This document shows, piece after piece, positions 53,066 through 61,499 of a stretch of 64,000 nt of DNA. The stretch's first letter is position 1. Each line of letters opens with the position of its first letter. A program made the position numbers and the translations under genes. This DNA comes from Micromonospora sp. WMMD1120 (lineage in GTDB: Bacteria > Actinomycetota > Actinomycetes > Mycobacteriales > Micromonosporaceae). Below the pieces are notes generated by a model, which was given only the letters and a program-made list of their open reading frames with translations, was not told the origin of the DNA and did no database searches. The DNA is taken from contig NZ_JARUBO010000005.1 of assembly GCF_029626235.1 (NCBI RefSeq), forward strand, positions 1,582,501 through 1,646,500. Reading direction: 5' to 3'.

Positions 53066-53537
53066 GCGCCCACGCCCCCGTTTCCGAGTCGCCGTGGCGG
53101 CGCGGCGAGCGCGGAATCGACGGCTGGCAGCGGGGTGAGTGGGTCTTGTCGGGCCGGCGCGCGCCTGTTGGTGCCCCGCGCTTACCAGTTCGCGGCCTGT
53201 AGAGCTGCCCCAGATGTGGGGCACGAAACCACGCTCATGCCCCCGACGGCATCCCGGCCACCGCCCGGCCCGGCCCGACCCGGCCCGGCCCGACCCGGCC
53301 CGGTGAAGCGCATCGACCCGGGGGCGTCCGAACAAGGCTGGTTGACCAGTACGGTGCGCTGGGCCTGCCCCGCTCACTGGGCAGCTCGACAGGGGCTCAC
53401 CGCAGCACCGCCCGCCGGAGCGCCGCCCAGCCGCACCGCCCGCCGGAGCACCGCCCGCCGGAGCACTGCCCAGCGCGGCACCACCCACGGCAGCACCGCC
53501 CACGGCGGCGAGGGCACCGGGACCGGTCCCAAAAAAA
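53066..53537. other. 472-bp repeat-rich intergenic region
   Basis: This is non-coding as far as I can judge. It holds a GC-rich minisatellite at 53265-53303 (two and a half 15-bp units of CCGGCCCGGCCCGAC) and a second at about 53405-53507 (about seven imperfect 15-bp units such as GCACCGCCCGCCGGA). It ends in an A-tract (53531-53538). Open frames across it consist of the repeat translated and lack ribosome sites. Confidence 0.65.
53405..53507. repeat. 15-bp minisatellite upstream of the TetR gene
   Basis: About seven imperfect copies with consensus GCACCGCCCGCCGGA; starts near 53405, 53433, 53448, 53463, 53478 and 53493, with one 13-bp variant between the first two. Three units are identical. 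In-frame translation gives five-residue periods, but no gene is supported. Confidence 0.85.
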
Positions 53538-53551
53538 AGTCAAGCTTGACT
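53538..53551. promoter_or_regulatory. Perfect 14-bp palindrome, likely TetR operator
   Basis: AGTCAAGCTTGACT directly follows an A8 tract and ends 29 bp before the GTG of the TetR gene. It includes TTGACT, a good -35 element, so a repressor bound here would block the promoter of the seven-gene operon. Its A+T richness stands out in this genome. Autoregulation is inferred. Confidence 0.7.
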
Positions 53552-53580
53552 GTTTGTTTCTGAGGCCGCACGCTGTTCGC

Positions 53581-54186
53581 GTGTCCCCCGCATCGACGCG
53601 TGTCCCACAGCAGGAGCGCAGTCGCGCCACCCAGGCCCGACTGCTGGAGGCGACCGTCGACTGCCTGATCGAGCACGGGTGGTCCGGCACCACGACCACT
53701 GTGGTCGCCGCCCGCGCCGGCGTGTCCCGGGGGGCCCAACTGCATCACTACCCGACCAAGGCGGCGCTGGTGACTGCCGCCGTGGGCCACCTGGCCGAAC
53801 GGCGCGCCGATGAGCTGCGCTCCGAGGCCGAGGCGTTGCCGGCCGGTCCGCAGCGACTGGACCGGGTGATCGACCTGCTCGCCGTGGCGTTCACCGGGCC
53901 GCTGTTCGTGGCCGCGCTCGAACTCTGGGTCGCCGCGCGTACCGACCGGGAACTCCGGGACGCCCTGGTTCCGCTCGAGGCGACGGTCGGTCGGGAGATG
54001 CACCGGCTCACCGTCGCGCTGCTCGGGGTCGACGAAGGCCGCCCCGGCGTGCGCGAGGCGGTGCAGGCCACCCTCGACCTGATGCGCGGGCTCGGGGTGG
54101 CCAACCTGCTCAGCGACGACTCGGCACGCCGCACCGCCCTCCTGACCACCTGGAAGCGTCAGCTCACCACACTGCTCACGCCCTGA
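53581..54186 (+). CDS. TetR-family transcriptional regulator
   Basis: The 201-aa product has an N-terminal TetR helix-turn-helix (residues 12-58, RATQARLLEATVDCLIEHGW and TTVVAARAGVSRGAQLHHYP) and a helical ligand domain with LDRVIDLLAVAFTGPLF. GTG at 53581 was chosen; there is no ribosome site, so the mRNA may be leaderless. It heads a run of rightward genes for acyl-CoA breakdown and has a 14-bp palindrome just upstream. It probably represses the operon until an acyl-CoA ligand binds. Confidence 0.92.
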   Translation: MSPASTRVPQQERSRATQARLLEATVDCLIEHGWSGTTTTVVAARAGVSRGAQLHHYPTKAALVTAAVGHLAERRADELRSEAEALPAGPQRLDRVIDLLAVAFTGPLFVAALELWVAARTDRELRDALVPLEATVGREMHRLTVALLGVDEGRPGVREAVQATLDLMRGLGVANLLSDDSARRTALLTTWKRQLTTLLTP

Positions 54187-54223
54187 CCGCCGGCCGCAGC
54201 GGCCACCACCGACCGGAGGCACC

Positions 54224-55021
54224 ATGGTCGACCTCAGCGACCTGCTCACCGACCTGGCCGACGAGTCCGCCCACCTGGACGATCTGGTGGCCACTCTGCC
54301 CGCCGCCGGCTGGGCCACACCGACCCCCGCGCCGCGTTGGAGCATCGCGCACCAGATCGCCCACCTCGCGTGGACCGACCACGTCGCGCTGCTGAGCGCC
54401 GCCGACCCCGAGGCGTTCTACGCGACGGTGACCAGCGCACCGGACGTGACCCGACTCGTCGACGTCGGCGCCGAGCACTTCCTCGCCCCACCGGCCGAGT
54501 TGCTCGCCCGCTGGCGGGACGGCCGGACCGCGCTCGTCGACGCGCTGGCCGCCGTCCCGTCCGGAGAGAAGCTGCCCTGGTACGGCACCCGGATGTCGGC
54601 CACCTCGATGGCGACCGCCCGGATCATGGAGACCTGGGCGCACGGCGTCGACGTCGCCGACGCGCTCGGCGTGATCCCTGCGGACAGCGACCGGCTCCGG
54701 CACGTGGCGCACCTCGGCGTCCGTACCCTCGGGCACGGTTTCGTCGCGCACGGCCGGGTGGCGCCAACCACGCCGGTCCGGGTGGAGCTGGTCGGACCGG
54801 GCGGCGACACGTGGGTGTGGGGTCCGGCGGAGGCCGCCGACCGGCTCACCGGGCCGGCCCGGGACTTCTGCCTGCTGGTCACCCAGCGCCGGCACCGCGC
54901 GGACCTCGCCCTGGTCGCCACCGGACCGGTAGCCGACGAATGGCTCGACGTGGCGCAGGCGTTCGCCGGGCCGCCCGGCGCCGGCCGCGAACCGACGGGC
55001 CCGAGCGGGGTACGCGCGTGA
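54224..55021 (+). CDS. TIGR03084-family protein (maleylpyruvate isomerase-like/DinB fold)
   Basis: The 265-aa product has a DinB/MDMPI-type four-helix metal-binding domain with His residues in WSIAHQIAHLAWTDH near residue 48 and ETWAHGVDVADALGV near 145. This matches actinobacterial TIGR03084 proteins, which occur next to AtuA-like genes. Some relatives use mycothiol as cofactor; whether this one does is unknown. ATG at 54224 with GGAGG upstream. Its stop overlaps the AtuA-like start (GTGA). Confidence 0.85.
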   Translation: MVDLSDLLTDLADESAHLDDLVATLPAAGWATPTPAPRWSIAHQIAHLAWTDHVALLSAADPEAFYATVTSAPDVTRLVDVGAEHFLAPPAELLARWRDGRTALVDALAAVPSGEKLPWYGTRMSATSMATARIMETWAHGVDVADALGVIPADSDRLRHVAHLGVRTLGHGFVAHGRVAPTTPVRVELVGPGGDTWVWGPAEAADRLTGPARDFCLLVTQRRHRADLALVATGPVADEWLDVAQAFAGPPGAGREPTGPSGVRA

Positions 55022-56682
55022 TCCGCGTCGGTAACGCCTCCGGCTTCTACGGCGACCGTTTCACAGCGTGGCGGGAGATGCTCGACGGTGGCGAGCTGGA
55101 CGTGCTGACCGGCGACTACCTGGCCGAGTTGACCATGCTGATTCTCGCCCGGGACCGCCTGCGGGACCCCGACCTGGGCTACGCGAAGACGTTCCTGCGG
55201 CAACTGGAGACGTGTCTCGGCACCGCCCTCGACCGCGGGGTGCGGATCGTGACGAACGCCGGCGGGTTGAACCCGGCCGGCCTGGCCTCTGCCATCGAGA
55301 AGCTCGCCGACCGGCTCGGCCTGCCGGTCCGGGTCGGGCACGTGGAGGGCGACGCGATCCAGCGACCGGACGCGTTGAGCGCCAACGCGTACCTCGGCGC
55401 GTTCGGGATCGCCGCCTGCCTCGGCGCGGGTGCGGACGTGGTGGTCACCGGGCGGGTCACCGACGCGTCGCTGGTGGTCGGCCCGGCCATCGCCCGCTAC
55501 GGGTGGGGCCGCGACGACCTCGACGAACTGGCCGGAGCCACCGTGGCGGGGCACCTCGTCGAGTGCGGGGCACAGGTCACCGGCGGCAACTTCAGCTTCT
55601 TCACCGAGCTGCCCGACGGTGGGCACCGGCCCGGCTTCCCGATCGCCGAGGTGTACGCCGACGGCTCGTCGGTGCTCACCAAGCATCCGGGCACCGGCGG
55701 CGCGGTCACCGTGGAGACGGTCACCGCGCAACTGCTCTACGAGATCGGCGGGCCGGCGTACCTGGGGCCGGACGTGGTGACCCGACTGGACACCGTGACG
55801 TTGAGCCCCGACGGGCCGGACCGGGTGCGGGTCTCCGGCGTCCGGGGCACGCCGCCGCCGGCCACCCTCAAGGTGGGCGTCAACAACCTCGGCGGCTTCC
55901 GCAACTCGATGACGTTCGTCCTGTGCGGCCTGGACATCGAGGCGAAGGCGGCACTGGTCCGGGGCCAGATCGAGGAGGCGGTGGGCGCTGACGGGCTGGA
56001 GTGCGTACTGGCCCGGACCGACCACCCGGACGCGGTGGACACCGAGGCGGCGAGCGCGCTGCTGCACGTACACCTGCGCGACGGTGACCGGGCGCGGGCC
56101 GGACGGGCGTTCTCGGCCGCCGCTGTGGAGCTGGCGCTGGCCTCGTACCCGGGTTGCACGCTGACCACGGTGCCGGGCGACGCGACACCGTACGGCGTGT
56201 TCACCGCCGAGGCGACGCCGCAGGACGCGGTGGCGCACGTGGCAATGCTGCCCGGTGGCGAACGGGTGCCGATCGCCCCGCCGACGCGTACCGCGGCCGT
56301 CGCGCCGGACGAGACGGACCCGGGCGGCGACGCGGCTGTCGACGGACCAACCCGCCGGGGCGCGCTCGGCCAGGTGGTCGGCGCGCGCTCCGGGGACAAG
56401 GGCGGGGACGCCAATCTCGGCGTCTGGGCGCGTTCCAACGCCGGGTACGCGTGGCTGCGCGCCTGGTTGACTGTCGAGCGGCTGGCCGAGCTGCTGCCGG
56501 AGACCGCCCCGCTGACGGTGCGGCGCTACGAGTTGCCGAACCTGCGCGCTGTCAACTTCGTGGTCGAGGGCCTGCTCGGCGCGGGGGTCGCGGCGTCCAC
56601 CCGGTTCGACCCCCAGGCCAAGGCGCTCGGCGAGCTGCTCCGCGCCCGGGTCGTCGACCTGCCGGTCGAGGTGCTGCCATGA
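55018..56682 (+). CDS. AtuA-like acyclic terpene utilization protein (DUF1446)
   Basis: The 554-aa product starts at GTG 55018. The N-terminal DUF1446 domain (about 1-440) shows RVGNASGFYGDRFTAWREML, VTNAGGLNPAGL, GADVVVTGRVTDASLVVGP and LVECGAQVTGGNFS. A C-terminal AtuA-ferredoxin-like-fold domain follows (about 450-550; GARSGDKGGDANLGVWAR, RRYELPNLRAVNFVVEGLLG). AtuA is needed for citronellol/geraniol growth in Pseudomonas, but its exact reaction is unresolved. Overlaps at both ends place it firmly in the operon. Confidence 0.9.
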   Translation: MIRVGNASGFYGDRFTAWREMLDGGELDVLTGDYLAELTMLILARDRLRDPDLGYAKTFLRQLETCLGTALDRGVRIVTNAGGLNPAGLASAIEKLADRLGLPVRVGHVEGDAIQRPDALSANAYLGAFGIAACLGAGADVVVTGRVTDASLVVGPAIARYGWGRDDLDELAGATVAGHLVECGAQVTGGNFSFFTELPDGGHRPGFPIAEVYADGSSVLTKHPGTGGAVTVETVTAQLLYEIGGPAYLGPDVVTRLDTVTLSPDGPDRVRVSGVRGTPPPATLKVGVNNLGGFRNSMTFVLCGLDIEAKAALVRGQIEEAVGADGLECVLARTDHPDAVDTEAASALLHVHLRDGDRARAGRAFSAAAVELALASYPGCTLTTVPGDATPYGVFTAEATPQDAVAHVAMLPGGERVPIAPPTRTAAVAPDETDPGGDAAVDGPTRRGALGQVVGARSGDKGGDANLGVWARSNAGYAWLRAWLTVERLAELLPETAPLTVRRYELPNLRAVNFVVEGLLGAGVAASTRFDPQAKALGELLRARVVDLPVEVLP

Positions 56683-57818
56683 GCATCGTCGACACGCCGG
56701 AGCGGCGGCAACTGCGGGAGCTGACGCGTGCGTTCGTGACCCGGGAGGTGCTGCCCCACCTGAGCGAATGGGAGCGGGCCGGCGAGGTACCCCGGGCGCT
56801 GCACGCGACGGCCGCGAAGCTCGGCCTGCTCGGCATCGGCTTCCCCGAGTCGGTCGGTGGCAGTGGTGGGAGCCTGCTCGACTCGATCATCATGACCGAG
56901 GAGCTGATCCGCTCCGGCGGCTCGTCCGGACTGGTGGCCGCCCTGTTCACGCACGGCATCGCGGTGCCGCACCTGGTCGCGGCGAGCGACGACGACCTGA
57001 TCGAGCGGTACGTCCGGCCCACGCTGGCCGGCACGATGATCGGGGCGCTGGCCATCACCGAGCCGGACGGCGGTTCGGACGTGGCCGGCATCCGCACCTG
57101 CGCCCGCCGGGACGGCGACCACTACGTGGTGAACGGGTCGAAGACGTACATCACCAGTGGGCACCGGGCCGATTTCGTGACCACGGCGGTCTGTACCAAC
57201 TTCCCCGGCAGCGGCGCGCTCACCCTGCTGGTCATCGACAAGGGGCTACCCGGGTTCACTGTGGGCCGCCGGCTGGACAAGCTGGGCTGGCACTGCTCGG
57301 ACACCGCCGAGCTGTCCTTCGTCGACGTGCGGGTGCCGGTGGCCAACCGGATCGGGGCGGAGAACACCGGCTTCCTCGCGATCATGCAGCAGTTCGCGAC
57401 GGAACGGCTCTCGCTGGCCACCCAGGCGTACGCGACCGCGCAGCGCTGTGTCGAGCTGGCGGTGCGGTGGTGCCGGGACCGGGAGACGTTCGGACGTCCA
57501 CTGGCCAGCCGGCAGTTGATCCGGCACCGGCTGGCCGAGATGCACACCCGGGCCGAGGCGGCCCGGTCGTACGTGCACGAGGTGGCGGCCCGGGTCGCCG
57601 CCGGCGAGCCGGTGGTGACCGAGGTGGCGATGGCCAAGAACGTGGCGGTGGCCGCCTGCGACCACGTCGTCGACCAGGCGTTGCAGCTGCACGGCGGTTT
57701 CGGCTACCTGCGCGACGCCGAGGTGGAGCGGCACTACCGCGACGCGCGGATCCTCGGCATCGGCGGCGGCACCACCGAGATCATGAACGAGATCATCGCG
57801 AAGGGCATCGGCCTGTGA
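56679..57818 (+). CDS. Acyl-CoA dehydrogenase, isovaleryl-type active site
   Basis: The 379-aa FAD enzyme has ALAITEPDGGSDVAGI, DHYVVNGSKTYITSGHRADF, and a C-terminal QLHGGFGYLRDAEVERHYRD. The residue at the MCAD Glu376 position is Gly (IGGGTTEIM), while FATERLSLAT supplies a Glu at the isovaleryl-CoA dehydrogenase position, so a branched-chain substrate is likely. ATGA overlap with AtuA-like. The stop lies in a copy of the dispersed 48-bp repeat. Confidence 0.93.
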   Translation: MSIVDTPERRQLRELTRAFVTREVLPHLSEWERAGEVPRALHATAAKLGLLGIGFPESVGGSGGSLLDSIIMTEELIRSGGSSGLVAALFTHGIAVPHLVAASDDDLIERYVRPTLAGTMIGALAITEPDGGSDVAGIRTCARRDGDHYVVNGSKTYITSGHRADFVTTAVCTNFPGSGALTLLVIDKGLPGFTVGRRLDKLGWHCSDTAELSFVDVRVPVANRIGAENTGFLAIMQQFATERLSLATQAYATAQRCVELAVRWCRDRETFGRPLASRQLIRHRLAEMHTRAEAARSYVHEVAARVAAGEPVVTEVAMAKNVAVAACDHVVDQALQLHGGFGYLRDAEVERHYRDARILGIGGGTTEIMNEIIAKGIGL

Positions 57819-57861
57819 GCGCGAGGAGTGCGCCGGGTTTGCAAGCCCCGCAGTCGCGAAC
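57814..57861 (+). repeat. Dispersed 48-bp repeat at a stop-to-start junction
   Basis: It starts TGTGAGCGCGAGGAGTGCGC and ends AGCCCCGCAGTCGCGAAC, with 43/48 identity to the units at 954-1071. It supplies the TGA of the dehydrogenase and is followed at once by the GAGGGAGG ribosome site of the carboxylase gene, the same placement as at panC. Confidence 0.92.
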
Positions 57862-57873
57862 GAGGGAGGCACG

Positions 57874-59475
57874 GTGAGCATTTTGGAGAGCGGCATCGAC
57901 CCGTCCGCGCCCGCGTACCTGGCGAACCGGGCGGCCCTGCTGGAGCGGCTGGCCGAGCTGGAGTCCGCGCTGGACCAGGCTCGGGCCAGCGGCGGCGAGA
58001 AGTACGTGAGCCGGCATCACGCCCGCGGCAAGCTGCTCCCCCGGGAGCGGATCGAGCTGCTGGTGGACGCGGACAGCCCGTTCCTGGAGCTGTCGCCGGT
58101 CGCCGCGTTCGGCACCGACTTCCCGGTGGGGGCCAGCGTGGTCACCGGCATCGGGGTGGTCGAGGGCGTGGAGTGCCTGATCGTCGCCAACGACCCGACG
58201 GTACGCGGCGGCGCGGTCAATCCGTGGTCGCTCGCGAAGACCCGGCGGGCGGGCGAGATCGCGCTGGCCAACCGGCTTCCCATGGTCAACCTGGTCGAGT
58301 CGGCCGGGGCGGACCTGCCCACCCAGGCGGAGATCTTCATCCCGGGCGGTCGGGTGTTCCGGGACCTGACCCGGCTCTCGGCGGCCGGCATCCCCACCGT
58401 CAGCGTGGTGTTCGGCAACGCCACCGCCGGTGGGGCGTACGTGCCGGGAATGTCCGACCACGTGATCATGATCCGGGACCGGTCGCAGGTCTACCTGGCC
58501 GGGCCACCGCTGGTGAGGATGGCGACCGGCGAGGTCACCGACGACGAGTCGCTGGGCGGCGCGGCGATGCACGCCGGCACGTCCGGGCTCGCCGACTACC
58601 TGGCCGAGGACGAGCGGGACGGCATCCGGTTGGCCCGGCAGTGCGTACGCCGGTTGAACTGGCGCAAGCAGGGCCCGTCGCCGCGTACGGCGGTGCCGCA
58701 GCCGCCCACGTACGACCCGGAGGAGCTGCTCGGCATCACCAGCGCCGACCTGAAGGTGCCGTTCGATCCGCGCGCGGTGCTGGCCCGGGTCCTCGACGGC
58801 AGCGACTTCGACGAGTTCAAGCCGGCGTACGGGGACGCGCTGGTCACCGGCTGGGGCGAGCTGCACGGTTACCCGGTGGGGGTGCTGGCGAACGCCCGGG
58901 GGGTGCTGTTCAGCGCGGAGGCGCAGAAGGCCGCCCAGTTCATCCAGCTCGCCAACGCGTCCGACACACCGTTGATCTTCCTGCAGAACACCACCGGCTA
59001 CATGGTCGGCACCGAGTACGAGCAGCGCGGCATCATCAAGCACGGCGCCCTGATGATCAACGCGGTGTCGAACTCGACGGTGCCGCACCTGACGGTGAAC
59101 CTGGGCGCCTCGTACGGGGCCGGCAACTACGGGATGTGCGGTCGGGCGTACGAGCCGAGGTTCCTGTTCACCTGGCCGAACGCGAAGTCGGCGGTGATGG
59201 GCCCGGCGCAGCTCGCCGGCGTGCTCTCCATCGTGGCCCGGCAGGCCGCCGCCGCGCGGGGTCGCGACTACGACGAGGAGTCCGACGCGGCGATGCGGAT
59301 GATGGTCGAGCAGCAGATCGAGTCGCAGTCGGGGGCGCTGTTCCTCTCCGGGCGGCTCTACGACGACGGGGTGATCGACCCCCGGGACACCCGTACCGTC
59401 CTCGGGCTCTGCCTGTCGGCGATCCACAACGGACCGGTGAAGGGCGCCGACGGCTTCGGCGTCTTCCGGATGTAG
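57874..59475 (+). CDS. Acyl-CoA carboxylase carboxyltransferase (beta) subunit, MCC/GCC type
   Basis: The 533-aa crotonase-fold subunit resembles methylcrotonyl-/geranyl-CoA carboxylases: HHARGKLLPRERIELLVD, VVFGNATAGGAYVPGMSD, LQNTTGYMVGTEYEQRGI and GASYGAGNYGMCGRAYEPRF. It transfers carboxyl from carboxybiotin to the acyl-CoA. GTG at 57874 with GAGGGAGG 4 nt upstream. Pairs with the alpha subunit 8 bp downstream. Confidence 0.94.
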   Translation: MSILESGIDPSAPAYLANRAALLERLAELESALDQARASGGEKYVSRHHARGKLLPRERIELLVDADSPFLELSPVAAFGTDFPVGASVVTGIGVVEGVECLIVANDPTVRGGAVNPWSLAKTRRAGEIALANRLPMVNLVESAGADLPTQAEIFIPGGRVFRDLTRLSAAGIPTVSVVFGNATAGGAYVPGMSDHVIMIRDRSQVYLAGPPLVRMATGEVTDDESLGGAAMHAGTSGLADYLAEDERDGIRLARQCVRRLNWRKQGPSPRTAVPQPPTYDPEELLGITSADLKVPFDPRAVLARVLDGSDFDEFKPAYGDALVTGWGELHGYPVGVLANARGVLFSAEAQKAAQFIQLANASDTPLIFLQNTTGYMVGTEYEQRGIIKHGALMINAVSNSTVPHLTVNLGASYGAGNYGMCGRAYEPRFLFTWPNAKSAVMGPAQLAGVLSIVARQAAAARGRDYDEESDAAMRMMVEQQIESQSGALFLSGRLYDDGVIDPRDTRTVLGLCLSAIHNGPVKGADGFGVFRM

Positions 59476-59483
59476 GAGCTGCT

Positions 59484-61499
59484 GTGATCTCACGACTTCT
59501 GGTCGCCAACCGGGGCGAGATCGCCCGCCGGATCTTCGCGACCTGCCGGGCGCTCGGTGTGGAGACGGTGGCCGTGCACTCGGACGCCGACGCCGCCGCG
59601 CCCTTCGTCGCCGAGGCCGACCGGGCGGTCCGGCTGCCGGGGGCCACTCCGGCCGAGACGTACCTGCGGATGGACCTGATTCTGGACGCGGCCCGGCGCG
59701 GCGGCGCGGACGCGGTCCATCCGGGCTACGGCTTCCTCGCCGAGAACGCCGAGTTCGCGGCGGCGGTGACCGACGCCGGGCTGACCTGGGTCGGTCCGCC
59801 GGCCAAGGTGATCGCCGTGATGGGCGACAAGCTGGCCGCGAAGGTGCTGCTCGCCGAGGCGGGTGTGCCGATGCTGCCGAGCTGGACCGACACCGAGCAG
59901 GTCACCGCCTTCCCGGTGCTGGTGAAGGCGTCCGCCGGCGGTGGCGGGCGGGGCATGCGGATCGTCCGGGACGCCGCCGGGCTCGCCGAGGCCGTCGCCT
60001 CCGCGCGCCGCGAGGCGGCTGCGGCGTTCGGTGACGGCACTGTCTTCATCGAGCGGTACGTCGAACGCGGCCGGCATGTGGAGGTGCAGATCTTCGGTGA
60101 CGCCCATGGTCGGGTGGTGGCCCTCGGCGACCGGGAGTGCTCGATCCAGCGTCGCCATCAGAAGATCGTCGAGGAGGCCCCGGCGGTCGTGCCGGAGCCG
60201 GTGCGGACGGCGTTGCACGAGGCGGCCGTGGCCGCCGGTCGGGCCGTCGACTACCTGGGCGCGGGCACCGTGGAGTTCCTGCTGGCCCCGACCGGTGAGG
60301 TCTTCTTCCTGGAGATGAACACCCGGCTCCAGGTGGAGCACCCGGTCACCGAGCTGTGCACCGGGCTGGACCTGGTGGCGCTGCAACTGCTCGTGGTCGA
60401 GGGTGAGCCGCTGCCGGCGGCGCTGCCGGCGAGCACCGGCCACGCCATCGAGGTACGCCTGTGCGCGGAGGACGCGACGGCGGGTTGGCGACCGGTCACC
60501 GGCACGCTGCACCGGTTCACGGTGCCGGGTGTGGCGACGGCGTTCGCCGGGCTGGCCGGGCCGGGCCTGCGGCTCGACTCGGGTGTGGTGGACGGCTCGG
60601 TGGTCGGGGCGCACTACGACTCGATGCTGGCCAAGCTGGTCGCCTGGGGACGTACCCGGGCGGAGGCGACCCGGCTGCTGTCCGGCGCGTTGGCCGGGGC
60701 CGAGCTGCACGGGGTGACCACCAACCGGGACGCGCTGGTCCGGGTGCTGCGCAGCGCCGACTTCGGCGCCGTGGACATCGACACCGGCTTCCTGGACCGG
60801 CACCCCGACGTCCTCGCCCCGCTCCTCCCCGCTGACCAGGTCCCGCTCACCGCTCTCGCCGCCGCGCTGGCCGGCGCCGCGCACCGGCGGGCGACCGCAC
60901 CGGTGCTGGGCGGCCTGCCGTCGGGCTGGCGCAACGTGCCCGCCGTCGCGCAGGTCGCCCGCTTCACCGGCCCGGACGGCGAGGAGATCGAGGTCCGCTA
61001 CCGGCTGGACCGTGGCGGCCGGCTCGCCGAGTGGTCCAGCACGGCCGGGGGCGCCGCGACCGGGCCGACCGATTCCGACGCCGCTGATCCGGCGGTAGCG
61101 CCCACCGTGGGGCTGGTCGAGGCCGCCCCGGACCGGGTGGTGCTCGACGTCGACGGGGTTCGCCACGCGTACCGCGTACACCGGGTGGGGTCGGAGGTCT
61201 TCGTGGACGGCCCGGACGGGGCGGCGGCCCTGGCCGAGCTGCCGCGCCTCCCGCCACCCGGCACGGCCGTGCCGGCCGGGTCGCTGCTCGCGCCGCTGCC
61301 CGGCGCGGTGACCCGGGTGCACGTCCAGGTCGGCCAGCGGGTCGCGGCCGGCGACCCGCTGCTCACGCTGGAAGCGATGAAGCTGGAACATCCCGTGCTC
61401 GCCCCGATCGACGGCGTGGTCGCCGAGCTGCCGGTGCCGACCGGCGGTCAGGTGCGGACCGGCGCCGTGCTGGCCGTTATCGAGGAGGACCCGCAATGA
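59484..61499 (+). CDS. Acyl-CoA carboxylase alpha subunit (biotin carboxylase/BCCP)
   Basis: The 671-aa product has a biotin carboxylase domain (1-445; LLVANRGEIARRIFATCR, HPGYGFLAENAEFA, KASAGGGGRGMRIV, EMNTRLQVEHPVTE), a linker/BT domain and a C-terminal biotinyl domain (about 595-671) with biotin-Lys in LEAMKLEHPV. The usual EAMKM is EAMKL, as in many MCC-type subunits. The linker is Ala/Pro-rich (GGAATGPTDSDAADPAVAP). GTG at 59484 has GGAG upstream. The next start overlaps its stop as ATGA. Confidence 0.94.
   Translation: MISRLLVANRGEIARRIFATCRALGVETVAVHSDADAAAPFVAEADRAVRLPGATPAETYLRMDLILDAARRGGADAVHPGYGFLAENAEFAAAVTDAGLTWVGPPAKVIAVMGDKLAAKVLLAEAGVPMLPSWTDTEQVTAFPVLVKASAGGGGRGMRIVRDAAGLAEAVASARREAAAAFGDGTVFIERYVERGRHVEVQIFGDAHGRVVALGDRECSIQRRHQKIVEEAPAVVPEPVRTALHEAAVAAGRAVDYLGAGTVEFLLAPTGEVFFLEMNTRLQVEHPVTELCTGLDLVALQLLVVEGEPLPAALPASTGHAIEVRLCAEDATAGWRPVTGTLHRFTVPGVATAFAGLAGPGLRLDSGVVDGSVVGAHYDSMLAKLVAWGRTRAEATRLLSGALAGAELHGVTTNRDALVRVLRSADFGAVDIDTGFLDRHPDVLAPLLPADQVPLTALAAALAGAAHRRATAPVLGGLPSGWRNVPAVAQVARFTGPDGEEIEVRYRLDRGGRLAEWSSTAGGAATGPTDSDAADPAVAPTVGLVEAAPDRVVLDVDGVRHAYRVHRVGSEVFVDGPDGAAALAELPRLPPPGTAVPAGSLLAPLPGAVTRVHVQVGQRVAAGDPLLTLEAMKLEHPVLAPIDGVVAELPVPTGGQVRTGAVLAVIEEDPQ

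Noticed and set aside
53135..53563. 142-codon frame and reverse frames with five-residue periods resembling pentapeptide repeats
   Set aside because: The period comes from a 15-bp minisatellite; the A(D/N)LXX pattern is absent and no ribosome site is present.
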